Positions 52,697 through 62,440 are shown, counted from the first letter of the stretch. The stretch: 64,000 nucleotides of DNA from Thermoanaerobacteraceae bacterium (GCA_017656305.1 JACDOG010000003.1:1-64000), one strand, 5' to 3'. Numbers and translations: made by a program. The notes: generated by a model not told the origin, from the letters alone.

Positions 52697-54061
52697 ATGA
52701 CAGCCGTTACGGAGTTTTTTAATATGCTTAGCAAATGGGTATGGGGGCCGTACATGCTGGCTCTGCTGGTAGGGACGGGTATTTTCCTGTCTGTTCGCAT
52801 GCGCTTTTTACAGATACGCAAGTTGCCTTATGCCTTAAAACTGGTGTTTTCCAAAAATGAAGGCAATGCCGAAGAGGAAGGAGATATTACGCCGTTCCAG
52901 GCTTTGACAACGGCCTTGGCGGCCACTATCGGTACGGGAAACATTGCCGGGGTGGCTACGGCTCTAGCCGCCGGAGGACCCGGGGCAATTTTCTGGATGT
53001 GGATTACTGCACTGTTCGGCATGGCAACCAAATATGCCGAGGCCATCCTGGCGGTAAAATACCGCACGGTGGACGAAAAGGGAGAAATATCCGGCGGACC
53101 CATGTACTATATTGAAAAAGGCCTGGGCTGGAAGTGGCTGGGGATGCTGTTTGCGCTGTTTGCAGCTGTGGCAGCATTCGGCATTGGTAATACCGTACAG
53201 TCCAATTCGGTAGCTGATGCGGTGAAGGAGTCTTTTGGCGTCCCTCCCATGATTACCGGTGTTATCCTGGCCGTGCTGGTGGCGCTGGTAATTCTCGGCG
53301 GCATCAAGAGTATTGCAGGAGTGACCTCCATACTGGTACCTTTTATGGCGGTGTTTTATATTTTAGGGGGACTGCTGATTATTTTCATTAATATTTCCGA
53401 GGTTCCCAGGGCCCTGGGTATGATATTCGGCCAGGCCTTCACCGGCACGGCGGCTGTGGGCGGGTTTGCCGGTTCTGGTGTACTGCTGGCAATTCGTATG
53501 GGTGTGGCCCGGGGAGTGTTTTCCAACGAAGCCGGGTTGGGCAGTGCACCCATAGCGGCAGCTGCAGCCAAGACCGACTACCCCGGCAGGCAAGCTTTAA
53601 TCTCCATGACCGGAACGTTTATCGACACCATAATTATCTGTTCCATTACCTCGCTGGCCATTATCACCAGCGGTGTTTGGACCTCCGGCGAAACGGGCGC
53701 GGCTTTGACGGTTATAGCGTTCAGACAGGGTTTGCCCGGTCCCGGAGGACTGATAGTCAGCCTGGGGATTATTTTCTTCGCTTTTTCCACCATTCTGGGA
53801 TGGGCTTACTACGGGGAAAAGGCATTTGAATACCTTTTTGGCGTAAAAAGCGTCTGGTTTTATCGCTACGCCTGGATACTCTTCGTTTTCCTGGGAACTA
53901 CCATCAACCTGACCCTGGTATGGGGCGTGGCCGACGTCATGAACGCGTTAATGGCAGTACCCAACCTGGTGGGACTGCTGGGACTGAGCGGTGTGGTTGT
54001 GGCGGAAACCAACCGCTTCTGGCAGAGAGCCCCCCGGGGGAGACTGTTGCAGGAAAGTTAA
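52697..54061 (+). CDS. Sodium:alanine symporter (AGCS family)
   Basis: 454 residues, about 11 helices. [21 protein letters not shown] is the AGCS signature; [19 protein letters not shown] and [20 protein letters not shown] follow. Imports alanine (or glycine) with Na+. 42 bp after ald, so uptake and deamination to pyruvate form one unit. Confidence 0.94.
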   Translation: MTAVTEFFNMLSKWVWGPYMLALLVGTGIFLSVRMRFLQIRKLPYALKLVFSKNEGNAEEEGDITPFQALTTALAATIGTGNIAGVATALAAGGPGAIFWMWITALFGMATKYAEAILAVKYRTVDEKGEISGGPMYYIEKGLGWKWLGMLFALFAAVAAFGIGNTVQSNSVADAVKESFGVPPMITGVILAVLVALVILGGIKSIAGVTSILVPFMAVFYILGGLLIIFINISEVPRALGMIFGQAFTGTAAVGGFAGSGVLLAIRMGVARGVFSNEAGLGSAPIAAAAAKTDYPGRQALISMTGTFIDTIIICSITSLAIITSGVWTSGETGAALTVIAFRQGLPGPGGLIVSLGIIFFAFSTILGWAYYGEKAFEYLFGVKSVWFYRYAWILFVFLGTTINLTLVWGVADVMNALMAVPNLVGLLGLSGVVVAETNRFWQRAPRGRLLQES

Positions 54062-54068
54062 CTTTCAG

Positions 54069-54101
54069 GCCCGGCATTGGCGGTATGAATGCCGGGCTTT
54101 A
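54069..54101 (+). terminator. Terminator after alanine symporter gene
   Basis: GCCCGGCATT/AATGCCGGGC perfect 10-bp stem followed by TTTAG. Confidence 0.85.
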
Positions 54102-54171
54102 GTTCTAAAACGCCCTTCCTGGACATATTTTTGAATAACAAAATGTTTAGTTTTGGGGAGGGAATTTAAAT

Positions 54172-54519
54172 ATGTTAATTATTGTTACCAATGTAAGGTC
54201 GAAAATGCAGACCGCGCTGCGGCTGGCCCTGTTGCTGGGCATATTTTTACTGGTCATCCTCAGTTTTAACAGCATGATTACCGACCTGGCAAAGAATGAG
54301 GATTTGAATCATGCTCCCGGGCAGCCGGTACGAGTGCAAAATGACCTACCAAACCCGGCTGTTCCCACGGAAGGTGACCGCATAGAACAGAAACAGGGCG
54401 GCAGCGAACCCGGGGAAAACCTGTGGCAGGAAAGCGGCAACACAGAACCTGCCGGGGAGAGCTGGTTTGATAAATTTATCACCAAATTGAAAGAATATTA
54501 CCAGGGAGAAGATAATTAG
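54172..54519 (+). CDS. Small membrane-anchored protein, positional equivalent of YqzK
   Basis: 115 residues: one N-terminal helix (ALRLALLLGIFLLVILSF), then a Pro/Gly/Gln-rich extracytoplasmic linker and a charged C terminus (SWFDKFITKLKEYYQGEDN). It sits where Bacillus has yqzK (DUF4227), directly before xerD, but I cannot confirm sequence relationship. ATG after GGGGAGGGA. Confidence 0.65.
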   Translation: MLIIVTNVRSKMQTALRLALLLGIFLLVILSFNSMITDLAKNEDLNHAPGQPVRVQNDLPNPAVPTEGDRIEQKQGGSEPGENLWQESGNTEPAGESWFDKFITKLKEYYQGEDN

Positions 54520-54596
54520 CATTTTGCGCAGGACTTCTCTTTTTTTTTGTAGAAAAGTCTAACAAGGGTATCTTGTCATGTAAGGGGTAACAGATT

Positions 54597-55487
54597 ATGA
54601 AAAATTACTGGATAGATGAGTTTTTACACCACTTGGCAGTGGAACGGGGGTTGGCTGAAAATACATTGTCTTCGTATTACCGGGATTTGCACCAGTTTTT
54701 TCAGTGGCTGGAGGAGAAAAAAGTGCGTTCCGTTGACCAGGCCCAGCGAAATCATATCATGGCTTACCTGCTGAACCTGCAGAAAAAGGGGCGGGCGCCG
54801 GCCACCATATCGCGGCACTTGGCGGCGTTGAAATCATTTTATCACTTTCTGGTGCGCGAGGGTGCAGTGGAGAAAGATCCCACGGCAAACCTGGATGCTC
54901 CGAAGCTGGCCAAAAAGCTGCCCCAGGTAATGACTCCTGAAGAGGTGGACAAGCTGCTTGCCCAGCCCGATGCCACAAAGCCCAGCGGTTTGCGGGACAG
55001 GGCCATGCTGGAGCTGCTTTATGCCACCGGACTGCGGGTTTCGGAATTGGTGGCCCTGGACACGTCCCATGTAAACCTGGATTTGGGCTATGTACAGTGT
55101 ATGGGCAAGGGAGCAAAGGAGCGCATTGTGCCCATGGGTTCAGTGGCGGCTGAATGTTTGGACGAATATTTGCGCCTGGGAAGAAAAAAACTAATTAAGC
55201 AGCCTGAAGAAAAGGCGCTGTTTGTCAACATGCATGGGCGCCGCCTGACGCGGCAGGGGTTCTGGAAAATCCTGAAAAAATATACCAGGGCAGCGGGTAT
55301 TACCAGGGAAATAACGCCGCACACGCTGCGGCATTCGTTTGCTACACATCTTTTGGAAAATGGGGCGGACTTGCGAGCGGTTCAGGAGATGCTGGGGCAT
55401 GCCGATATTGCCACTACCCAGATTTACACCCACCTCACCAGGACCAAGATCAAGGAAGTTTACGATAAAACACATCCTCGTGCATAG
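54597..55487 (+). CDS. xerD: Site-specific tyrosine recombinase XerD
   Basis: 296 residues. N-terminal core-binding domain ([20 protein letters not shown]) and catalytic domain with Arg in [25 protein letters not shown] (His-x-x-Arg), [15 protein letters not shown] (His and the Tyr nucleophile). Resolves chromosome dimers at dif. Normal length, followed by deoB as in Bacillus (ripX-drm). Confidence 0.95.
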   Translation: MKNYWIDEFLHHLAVERGLAENTLSSYYRDLHQFFQWLEEKKVRSVDQAQRNHIMAYLLNLQKKGRAPATISRHLAALKSFYHFLVREGAVEKDPTANLDAPKLAKKLPQVMTPEEVDKLLAQPDATKPSGLRDRAMLELLYATGLRVSELVALDTSHVNLDLGYVQCMGKGAKERIVPMGSVAAECLDEYLRLGRKKLIKQPEEKALFVNMHGRRLTRQGFWKILKKYTRAAGITREITPHTLRHSFATHLLENGADLRAVQEMLGHADIATTQIYTHLTRTKIKEVYDKTHPRA

Positions 55488-55507
55488 AAATGGAGGTTTG
55501 GCGGGCT

Positions 55508-56704
55508 TTGGTAAAGCGAGTAATTTTAATAGTACTGGATAGTGTGGGTATCGGTGCTCTGCCCGATGCCGGGAAATACGGTGATGAAGGGGCAAATACC
55601 CTGTTACACGTGGCGGAAGCTGTGGGGGGACTAAAACTGCCCAATTTGGAGCGCCTGGGACTGGGCAATATAATCTCGGTTCCCGGAGTTAAAGCCGCTG
55701 CTTCCCCGCAGGCGGCCTACGGCAGGATGAAGGAACAGTCGGCAGGAAAGGATACAACCACCGGGCACTGGGAAATTTCCGGCGTAATTTTAGAAAAACC
55801 TTTTCCTACATACCCCGACGGTTTTCCGGAGGAAATCATAGCGCAGTTTGAACAGCGGATAGGAAGAAAAATACTGGGCAACAAAATGGCTTCGGGGACG
55901 GAAATAATTGAAGAACTGGGCGAGGAGCACATACGGACCGGTTATCCTATCGTTTACACCTCGGCTGACAGCGTTTTTCAAGTTGCTGCTCACGAAGAGG
56001 TAATACCCGTAGCGGAGCTCTATCGCATGTGTGAGATTGCCCGCGGCATCCTGACGGGAAAACATGCCGTGGGCCGGGTCATTGCCCGCCCGTTCGTGGG
56101 GCAGCCTGGTAGCTTCAAACGTACGGAACGCAGGCATGATTATTCCTTGAAGCCGCCGCAAAAAAACATGCTGGATACCATTGCTCAAGCCGGAAAAAGG
56201 GTCATGGCTGTAGGTAAAATCAAGGATATCTTTGCCGGGCAGGGTATCACCGACTCTTTATCTACCGGCAGCAACCGGGAGGGTATTGAGAGAATTAAGG
56301 AATTCATGGACACGGGTCATCCCGGACTTATTTTTGCTAACCTGGTGGATTTTGACATGCTCTACGGCCACCGCAATGACCCCCGGGGTTACGCGGAGGC
56401 CTTGCAGGAATTTGACCGGGCGCTACCCGGTATCATGGAGAAACTGGCCCGTGATGACGTGTTAATCATCACTGCTGACCACGGAACTGACCCGGGCTTT
56501 CCGGGAACGGACCATACCAGGGAGTACGTGCCCCTGTTACTGACCGGGGAGAAAATAAAGGCCGGTACTGCTATTGGCGAAAGAGAAAGCTTCAGTGATT
56601 TGGGAGCGACTATTACGGAAATGCTGCAGTGTGAACCGCCGGAAAACGGGACATCTTTTGCCGGGGAGGTACTGAGAAATGAAACTGGAGGACAAGCTCA
56701 ATGA
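55508..56704 (+). CDS. deoB: Phosphopentomutase
   Basis: 398 residues, alkaline-phosphatase superfamily; converts (deoxy)ribose-1-P to 5-[20 protein letters not shown] (metal Asp), [13 protein letters not shown] (phospho-Thr region), [23 protein letters not shown] at 55508 gives the family-typical start M-V-K-R and places GGAGG upstream; ATG 55490 would put that site inside the gene. Confidence 0.95.
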   Translation: MVKRVILIVLDSVGIGALPDAGKYGDEGANTLLHVAEAVGGLKLPNLERLGLGNIISVPGVKAAASPQAAYGRMKEQSAGKDTTTGHWEISGVILEKPFPTYPDGFPEEIIAQFEQRIGRKILGNKMASGTEIIEELGEEHIRTGYPIVYTSADSVFQVAAHEEVIPVAELYRMCEIARGILTGKHAVGRVIARPFVGQPGSFKRTERRHDYSLKPPQKNMLDTIAQAGKRVMAVGKIKDIFAGQGITDSLSTGSNREGIERIKEFMDTGHPGLIFANLVDFDMLYGHRNDPRGYAEALQEFDRALPGIMEKLARDDVLIITADHGTDPGFPGTDHTREYVPLLLTGEKIKAGTAIGERESFSDLGATITEMLQCEPPENGTSFAGEVLRNETGGQAQ

Positions 56705-57497
56705 AACCGTTTCTTTTTTAGCGGCAGTGGAGAAAAATAAGCCCCGGATCGGCCTCATTTTAGGTAGCGGGCTGGGGGTGCTGGCAGAGGAAATTGCTAA
56801 CGCGAAGAAGTATGCTTATGAAGATATCCCGCATTTTCCCGTCTCCACCGTGGAGGGTCATGCGGGACAGCTGGTCTGCGGTGACTTGGGCGGCAAAACA
56901 GTCATTGCCATGCAGGGACGCTTTCATTACTACGAGGGATATTCCCTTACCGAAGTTACATACCCCGTACGAGTAATGCGTGAACTGGGGATTGAAACGT
57001 TAATAATAACCAATGCCGCCGGTGGCATCAACCCGGAATTCAAGGCCGGGGACCTGATGCTGATTGCTGACCATATCAACCTCATGGGAGCCAACCCTTT
57101 AAGGGGGCCCAATGTGGACCGCCAGGGACCGCGTTTTCCCGACATGACCGAGGCCTATGCGCCGGAATTGAGGGAACTGGCCAGGCAAATCGCCGGGGAG
57201 CTGGGCTATTCCCTGCAGGAAGGAGTATATGTCGCTGTTTTCGGACCCAGCTATGAGACATCTGCGGAAATAAGGTTTTTGCGGACCATTGGAGCAGATG
57301 CCGTGGGCATGTCCACCGTACCGGAGGTAATTGTGGCACGCCATGCTGGCATCAAGGTGCTGGGTATTTCCTGCATTACCAACATGGCGGCGGGGCTGGG
57401 ACATAAACCGTTGAGCCATGATGAAGTCATGGAAACGGCGGAAAAGACCAAGAGTAAATTTTCCAAGCTGGTTCATGAGGTAGTGCGGCGAATTTAA
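56679..57497 (+). CDS. punA: Purine-nucleoside phosphorylase
   Basis: 272 residues, trimeric PNP type: [68 protein letters not shown]. Overlaps deoB by 26 bp. With deoB and pdp it forms a nucleoside-salvage set feeding ribose-phosphate into central metabolism. Confidence 0.95.
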   Translation: MKLEDKLNETVSFLAAVEKNKPRIGLILGSGLGVLAEEIANAKKYAYEDIPHFPVSTVEGHAGQLVCGDLGGKTVIAMQGRFHYYEGYSLTEVTYPVRVMRELGIETLIITNAAGGINPEFKAGDLMLIADHINLMGANPLRGPNVDRQGPRFPDMTEAYAPELRELARQIAGELGYSLQEGVYVAVFGPSYETSAEIRFLRTIGADAVGMSTVPEVIVARHAGIKVLGISCITNMAAGLGHKPLSHDEVMETAEKTKSKFSKLVHEVVRRI

Positions 57498-57506
57498 TTA
57501 TAGAGG

Positions 57507-57656
57507 GGTGTTACCACCCGTCGCCATGAGACCTGCGCAAACCCGGGCACTCAGCCACAGGTAAATGATGAGAAAAACTTATTTAGGATATAGTTAACGA
57601 AATGCGAAAACCTATGTAACTGAGTGCCCGGCTGAATCCTTCTTGGTGGTAACACC
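57507..57656 (+). ncRNA. Nested inverted-repeat leader element between punA and pdp
   Basis: Outer stem GGTGTTACCACC (57507-57518)/GGTGGTAACACC (57645-57656), perfect 12 bp; inner stem CCGGGCACTCAG (57543-57554)/CTGAGTGCCCGG (57620-57631), perfect 12 bp; inside it a shorter AC-AGGT (57557-57562)/ACCT-AT-GT (57610-57617). No T-run follows and pdp begins 45 bp later. Could be a cis-regulatory RNA or a small mobile element; it matches no class I can name. Confidence 0.6.
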
Positions 57657-57701
57657 GTTCCAGTATATATCCAAAGAATTTTTCTACCAAGGAGTGTAAA
57701 T

Positions 57702-59024
57702 ATGCGCGCTTACGATATTATTGCCAAAAAGCGGGACGGGGGTACTTTGACCAGGGAAGAACTGGAGTTTTTATTTAATGGCTACGTTGACGGCAGCATA
57801 CCTGACTACCAGATGTCCGCCTTTACCATGGCGGTTTTTTTTCAAGGTATGAACCATGAAGAAACTGCCATGCTTACCAAGATAATGCTGGATTCAGGTG
57901 ACAAAATTGACCTGAGCTCTATTCCGGGCACCAAAGTGGACAAACATAGTACCGGCGGTGTGGGTGACAAGACCACGCTGGTGGTGGCGCCGCTGGTGGC
58001 TGCAGCCGGCGTACCGGTTGCCAAAATGTCTGGGCGTGGCTTGGGACACACCGGGGGAACCATAGACAAATTGAGCGCCATTCCTGGCCTGCGAGTGGAG
58101 CTGGAAATTGATGAATTCCTGCAGCAGGTGCGGGAAGTCGGCCTGGCTGTGGTGGGCCAAACGGGGAACCTGGTTCCCGCCGATAAAAAACTGTATGCCC
58201 TGAGAGACGTGACGGCCACGGTTAACAGCTTGCCGCTGATTGCCTCCAGCATTATGAGCAAAAAACTGGCTTCGGGGGCGGATAAAATCGTGCTGGATGT
58301 CAAGGTAGGCAGCGGTGCTTTTATGAAAAATGTGGACCAGGCCTTTGAACTGGCCCGGGCCATGGTTGCCATAGGCAGTGACATGGGTAGGGAAACGGTG
58401 GCGGTGATTACCAACATGGACCAGCCCCTGGGAAACGCTGTGGGTAACGCCCTGGAAGTGCGGGAGGCTATTGAGGTGCTGAAAGGCCGGGGGCCTGCCG
58501 ACCTCCGTGCCGTCTGCCTGGAATTGGGGGCCTGGATGCTGAGACTGGGGGGTAAAGTGGAGGATGCTGCTCGGGGTAAGGAAATGTTAACCGAGCTGAT
58601 TGAGACAGGCAAAGGGCTGGCGAAACTGGGCGAAATGATTGCTGCCCAGGGTGGTGACACGAAAGTTTTGGAAAATCCTGACCTGCTGCCGCAGGCAGAG
58701 AGGGTACTTACCCTGTTAGCTGACCAGGCGGGGACCATCAGCCGCCTCCATGCCGAAAAAGTGGGTCTGGCTGCCATGGTTGCCGGTGCCGGACGCAGCA
58801 GGAAAGAGGATGATATTGACCTGGCCGCCGGGGTGATTTTAAAGGCGAAACCCGGGCAGGCAGTTGACAGGGGTCAGGTTTTAGCCGAAGTTTATACCGG
58901 CCATGAGCAGAAAGGAAAGGCGGCACTGGAAATACTGAAAGAAGCCTACTCATTTGGGGATTACCGGGAGCAGCCGCTGATTTACGGTACCGTAACTAAA
59001 AATGGGGACAACAGATACCGGTAA
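57702..59024 (+). CDS. pdp: Pyrimidine-nucleoside phosphorylase
   Basis: 440 residues, homodimeric NP-II family: MRAYDIIAKKRDGGTLTREE, KVDKHSTGGVGDKTTLVVAP (phosphate site), KMSGRGLGHTGGTIDKLSAI, and the C-terminal AGVILKAKPGQAVDRGQ domain. Splits uridine and thymidine. ATG behind AAGGAGTG. Confidence 0.96.
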   Translation: MRAYDIIAKKRDGGTLTREELEFLFNGYVDGSIPDYQMSAFTMAVFFQGMNHEETAMLTKIMLDSGDKIDLSSIPGTKVDKHSTGGVGDKTTLVVAPLVAAAGVPVAKMSGRGLGHTGGTIDKLSAIPGLRVELEIDEFLQQVREVGLAVVGQTGNLVPADKKLYALRDVTATVNSLPLIASSIMSKKLASGADKIVLDVKVGSGAFMKNVDQAFELARAMVAIGSDMGRETVAVITNMDQPLGNAVGNALEVREAIEVLKGRGPADLRAVCLELGAWMLRLGGKVEDAARGKEMLTELIETGKGLAKLGEMIAAQGGDTKVLENPDLLPQAERVLTLLADQAGTISRLHAEKVGLAAMVAGAGRSRKEDDIDLAAGVILKAKPGQAVDRGQVLAEVYTGHEQKGKAALEILKEAYSFGDYREQPLIYGTVTKNGDNRYR

Positions 59025-59106
59025 CCTGTCATAAAATCCCTCCCGGGGAAATAAAGTAGAATATAGAGTCTGTTTGAGGAAAATTTTGGCCTTGGGAGGG
59101 ATAGTG

Positions 59107-60249
59107 GTGAGGAAAAGCATTGCACTGGTACTGATACTGAGCATATTATTTGCCGGCCTGGCAGTTAACGCCGCCTGGGCGGTAAACCTTGACCTGGATG
59201 TAGAAAGTGCTGTTTTGATGGATGCCAGCAGCGGCAAGGTGCTGTATGAACAGGATGCGCACAAAAAGTGGTACCCGGCGAGTATGACCAAGCTCCTGAC
59301 GCTGATTGTGGCCTTGGAAGCCGTAGAACAAGGCAAGGTGAAGCTGACCGACAAAGTTACCTGCAGTGAAAATGCGGCGGGCTACGGCGGCTCTCAAGTA
59401 TGGTTGGAACCGGGAGAAGTTTTTACACTGGAAGAGCTGCTTATAGCCATTGCAGTCGGGTCGGCCAACGATGCCAGTGTGGCGGTTGCCGAGTACATCG
59501 GCGGCACGGAAGCAAACTTTGTAGAAATGATGAACAAGAAAGCCAAGGAAATCGGGGCGAAAAATACCCACTTTATCAATTCCCATGGTTTGCATGACGA
59601 CAATCATTACACCACGGCGTATGACATGGCTCTGATAGGCGGGTACGCGACCAAAATACCTAAGCTAATGGAACTGGCTTCTACCAAATACTTTAAGTTT
59701 CGTGAGGAGCCAGAGCTGGAGTTGTGGAACCTGAACAAGCTGCTCTGGTGGTACGAGGGAGCGGACGGCTTGAAAACCGGCACTACTTCCAAAGCCAAGC
59801 GGAACTTGACAGCAACTGCCAAAAGAGACGGCCTGCGTCTGATTGCCGTGGTTATGGGTGCGGACCAGCGCAACGGGCATTTTCGTAATGCCATGAACTT
59901 GCTGAATTACGGTTTCAACAGCTTTGCATTCCATCGGGCGTACAAGGCCGGGGATACGGTAGGAACGATCAGGGTAAGTAAAGGTGTCAAAGAGGAAATT
60001 GCGGCTGTGGCTGCTGGCGACGCCGGTTTTATCATTGAAAAGGGTACGGAACCGCAAATGGAAACCAAGGTTAACCTGCCCCGGTGGGTGGATGCTCCGG
60101 TGCAAAAGGGACAGAAACTGGGTGAAGTCATTGTTTATGACAAAGGTAAGGAAGTAAGCCGTGTAGACCTGGTTGCAAAGGAAACCGTGGAAAAAGCCGG
60201 GTTTTTCCGAATCCTGACGGAGTCCTTCCAAAAGATTTTGGGAGAATAA
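59107..60249 (+). CDS. dacF: D-alanyl-D-alanine carboxypeptidase DacF
   Basis: 380 residues: signal peptide (SIALVLILSILFAGLAVNAAWA), S11 penicillin-binding domain with PASMTKLLT (SxxK Ser), SANDAS (SxN), KTGTTSKAK (KTG), and a C-terminal beta domain ending in an amphipathic helix (FFRILTESFQKILGE). Trims peptidoglycan; in Bacillus dacF is co-expressed with spoIIA, but here a strong terminator separates them. GTG 59107 after GGGAGGG. Confidence 0.95.
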   Translation: MRKSIALVLILSILFAGLAVNAAWAVNLDLDVESAVLMDASSGKVLYEQDAHKKWYPASMTKLLTLIVALEAVEQGKVKLTDKVTCSENAAGYGGSQVWLEPGEVFTLEELLIAIAVGSANDASVAVAEYIGGTEANFVEMMNKKAKEIGAKNTHFINSHGLHDDNHYTTAYDMALIGGYATKIPKLMELASTKYFKFREEPELELWNLNKLLWWYEGADGLKTGTTSKAKRNLTATAKRDGLRLIAVVMGADQRNGHFRNAMNLLNYGFNSFAFHRAYKAGDTVGTIRVSKGVKEEIAAVAAGDAGFIIEKGTEPQMETKVNLPRWVDAPVQKGQKLGEVIVYDKGKEVSRVDLVAKETVEKAGFFRILTESFQKILGE

Positions 60250-60267
60250 ATGCCTGGACAGAGACAA

Positions 60268-60308
60268 CCGGGGCAAGAAGGTTCGCAACTTCTTGCCCCG
60301 GTTTTTTT
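60268..60308 (+). terminator. Terminator after dacF
   Basis: Perfect 13-bp stem CCGGGGCAAGAAG/CTTCTTGCCCCGG, 8-nt loop, T7. Confidence 0.95.
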
Positions 60309-60359
60309 GGTAATTTTGGGGAATGAGAGCTAAAGCGACAATCTTTGCCAAGTATTTTA

Positions 60360-60387
60360 GCAGGATTTACCAGTGGAATTGTAGAAT
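60360..60387 (+). promoter_or_regulatory. Sigma-H promoter of spoIIA operon
   Basis: GCAGGATTT (60360-60368), 12 bp, GTAGAAT (60381-60387) is a full match to RNAGGAWWW-N12-RNNGAAT, 40 bp before spoIIAA, agreeing with the known sigma-H dependence of spoIIA. Confidence 0.85.
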
Positions 60388-60426
60388 ACTGCGCTGCATG
60401 AAAGAATAGCAAGGGAGGTAAGAAAT

Positions 60427-60765
60427 TTGAACACAAGTGTCAAGCACTTTGGCAATACAGTACTGGTGTCCGTTTGGGGTGAACTGGACATGAAGGTAGC
60501 GGACAGCTTCCGGCAGAGACTGGATACTCTGTTAGACAGGTATCCGGAAAGCAACCTGCTGCTGGACCTGTCGGGGGTTAACTTTATTGATAGTTCGGGG
60601 TTGGGAGTAATTTTGGGGCGGTACAAGAAACTGGCTAAGGAAAATAGAAGCATAGCAATCAGCGGCGTGCAGCCGCAGGTGAGGAAGATATTGGAGCTGT
60701 CGGGAATCATGAAAATTATCGAAGTTTATCCTTCGGAAGAAGATGCATTATCCCAATTACTCTAA
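60427..60765 (+). CDS. spoIIAA: Anti-sigma-F factor antagonist SpoIIAA
   Basis: 112-residue STAS-domain protein. Phosphorylatable Ser57 in FIDSSGLGVILGRYK. Dephosphorylated SpoIIAA frees sigma-F from SpoIIAB in the forespore. TTG start after AAGGGAGGT. Unusually, the next gene does not follow at once: a 364-bp gap with a structured RNA intervenes. Confidence 0.96.
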   Translation: MNTSVKHFGNTVLVSVWGELDMKVADSFRQRLDTLLDRYPESNLLLDLSGVNFIDSSGLGVILGRYKKLAKENRSIAISGVQPQVRKILELSGIMKIIEVYPSEEDALSQLL

Positions 60766-60901
60766 GTCCTGCGGTAATATGTCAAGTACCTAAAATGAAA
60801 AATCGGACAGCATTTTCTCAAATTATCCTTAGATAATTGTCTGGGAACATCACGAAAAGTCCAACCCCTAATTTTCAATTTTGAAAAGTTTCTAGAACCT
60901 G

Positions 60902-61014
60902 CTCTTGACGGCGAGCCTCTGACCGCATGGTTAACACAGACTGGGCAGCTCCCTTCTGAAGGGGGTGTCTGTGTGGCCGGAAAGCCTACCATGGGGCCTT
61001 CTTACCGTCAAGGG
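60902..61014 (+). ncRNA. Structured RNA element between spoIIAA and spoIIAB
   Basis: Rod-like fold by eye: P1 60902-60911/61005-61014 (core CTTGACGG/CCGTCAAG); P1b GCCT/GGGC (60915/60994); P2 CATGGT (60926)/ACCATG (60988); P3 ACACAGAC (60934-60941)/GTCTGTGT (60967-60974); apical CTCCCTT/AAGGGGG; side hairpin GGC/GCC with loop CGGAAA. A further hairpin AATTATC/GATAATT lies at 60821-60838. No T-run, no open frame. Not a class I recognise. Confidence 0.68.
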
Positions 61015-61084
61015 TAAAATGAAGGGTTTCTCTATGGATAAAGAGTTAATTTTAGTTTGATTGTTAAGACCTGAACCGGAAATT

Positions 61085-61113
61085 TTGTGGTTGGGTTGGT
61101 CAAAACATATTAT
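61085..61113 (+). promoter_or_regulatory. Possible extra promoter before spoIIAB
   Basis: TTGTGG (61085-61090), 17 bp, TATTAT (61108-61113). Only 16 bp before the GTG start, which leaves a very short leader, so confidence is low. Confidence 0.3.
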
Positions 61114-61129
61114 ATGAGGGGGTAGGAGA

Positions 61130-61570
61130 GTGAATACTGCAGATATGGGCAAGTTGTTGAATAAAGTCACAATGGAGTTTTCCAGCATAGCAGAGAACGT
61201 CGGGTTGGCCCGGGTGACTGTTGCCAGCGTTGCCTCCCAGGCGGATTTAACTTTAAATGACCTGGAGGAAATCAAGGTGGCTACTTCCGAGGCTGTTTCC
61301 AATGCTATTATTCACGGCTACGAAAACCGCCGGGACGGTCGAGTAAAACTGGAGATTAGCCGGTTTGAAAATTGGCTAGAAATAGTAGTGGATGATAAGG
61401 GTAAAGGGATTGAAAATATTCAGCAGGCCATGGAACCCACTTATTCTTCCGACCCGGAGAGAATGGGCTTGGGATTTGTCTTCATGAAGTCATTTATGGA
61501 TGATTTGGAGGTTAAATCGGAACCGGGTCAGGGGACTGTAGTCATCATGCGAAAAAGGTTAACAAAATAA
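61130..61570 (+). CDS. spoIIAB: Anti-sigma-F factor SpoIIAB
   Basis: 146-residue GHKL kinase: N box EAVSNAIIHGYEN, G1 VDDKGKGIENI, G2 MGLGFVFMKSFMDDLEV. Binds sigma-F with ATP and phosphorylates SpoIIAA. GTG start after GGGGGTAGGAGA. sigF follows 13 bp later. Confidence 0.96.
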   Translation: MNTADMGKLLNKVTMEFSSIAENVGLARVTVASVASQADLTLNDLEEIKVATSEAVSNAIIHGYENRRDGRVKLEISRFENWLEIVVDDKGKGIENIQQAMEPTYSSDPERMGLGFVFMKSFMDDLEVKSEPGQGTVVIMRKRLTK

Positions 61571-61583
61571 GGGGAGCAGGTAT

Positions 61584-62366
61584 ATGGTAAGCCGTTTGTC
61601 AGAAATGAATTTACCACGGTTTCCCTTGCTTTCCGATGAAGAACAGATGGAACTTTTGAAACGGGCGCAACAGGGAGATAGGGAAGCACGCGAACGTTTG
61701 GTAAATTGCAATTTAAAACTGGTTTTCAACGTGGTGCAGCGGTTTGACAACAGGGGCTATGATATTGAGGATTTGTTCCAGATCGGTACCATTGGTTTGA
61801 TAAAGGCCATTGACAAATTTGATATGTCATATAATGTAAAATTTTCTACGTATGCTGTTCCCATGATTGTCGGGGAAATCCGGCGCTTTTTGCGGGACGA
61901 TAACCCGGTAAAGGTCAGCCGGTCTTTGAAAGAAACCGCTTCCAAGGTGCGGATGCGCAAAGAGGAACTCAGTAAAGAACTAGGGCGGGAACCGACCATC
62001 CAGGAACTGGCCGAAAGTTTGGAGATTCCCAAAGACCAGATAATTGAAGCTTTGGAGGCGGTGCAGTCTCCCAGTTCCATCTATGACACGCTTTACAAAG
62101 ATGATGGAGACCCCATTTTCGTGCTGGACCAACTGGGTAGCGCCGAGGAGGAAGAAGAAGCCTGGTTTGATAAAATCGCGTTAAAAGAGCTTTTGAAACA
62201 GCTGCCGGAAAAACACCGCAAGGTCCTGGTAATGCGTTTTTTCCAGGACAAGACACAGACAGAAGTGGCGGAGGCAATTGGTTTGTCCCAGGTGCAGGTA
62301 TCCAGAATTGAAAGACAGGCACTAAAACAAATCCGCCAGTTAATGGCGGACACTAAAAAAAGGTAA
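61584..62366 (+). CDS. sigF: RNA polymerase sigma-F factor
   Basis: 260 residues, sigma-70 family group for sporulation/flexible stress: region 2 LVNCNLKLVFNVVQRFDNRG-YDIEDLFQIGTIGLIKAIDKFD, region 3 SRSLKETASKVRMRKEELSK, region 4.2 KTQTEVAEAIGLSQVQVSRI. First compartment-specific sigma factor of the forespore. ATG after GGGGAGCAGG. Confidence 0.95.
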   Translation: MVSRLSEMNLPRFPLLSDEEQMELLKRAQQGDREARERLVNCNLKLVFNVVQRFDNRGYDIEDLFQIGTIGLIKAIDKFDMSYNVKFSTYAVPMIVGEIRRFLRDDNPVKVSRSLKETASKVRMRKEELSKELGREPTIQELAESLEIPKDQIIEALEAVQSPSSIYDTLYKDDGDPIFVLDQLGSAEEEEEAWFDKIALKELLKQLPEKHRKVLVMRFFQDKTQTEVAEAIGLSQVQVSRIERQALKQIRQLMADTKKR

Positions 62367-62382
62367 GATGAGATTTGCTGGC

Positions 62383-62440
62383 AATAACAAGTCTTGTGAC
62401 TGATTGCAACTGTCGTCTCCGAGGATCAAGACTTGTTATT
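62383..62440. repeat. 14-bp perfect inverted repeat downstream of sigF
   Basis: AATAACAAGTCTTG (62383-62396) and CAAGACTTGTTATT (62427-62440), 30-nt loop, no T-run. May be an RNA stabiliser, a factor-dependent terminator or a binding site. The rest of the 213-bp gap is AT-rich leader for the dodecin. Confidence 0.65.

Noticed and set aside
57521-57541. B12-box-like GCCATGAGACCTGCG in the punA-pdp gap, suggesting a cobalamin riboswitch
   Set aside because: The box sits at the 3' part of cobalamin aptamers, and the ~150 nt that should precede it are punA coding sequence. The remaining conserved elements are absent.
57564-57606. Hammerhead-like TGATGAG...CGAAA in the same element
   Set aside because: The invariant C before UGAUGA is an A, and the flanking helices do not form the hammerhead three-way junction.
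57640-57660. T-box-like GGTGGTAACACCG before pdp
   Set aside because: The sequence is simply the 3' arm of the perfect outer stem; there is no Stem I, specifier loop or terminator, and the gene is not an amino-acid gene.
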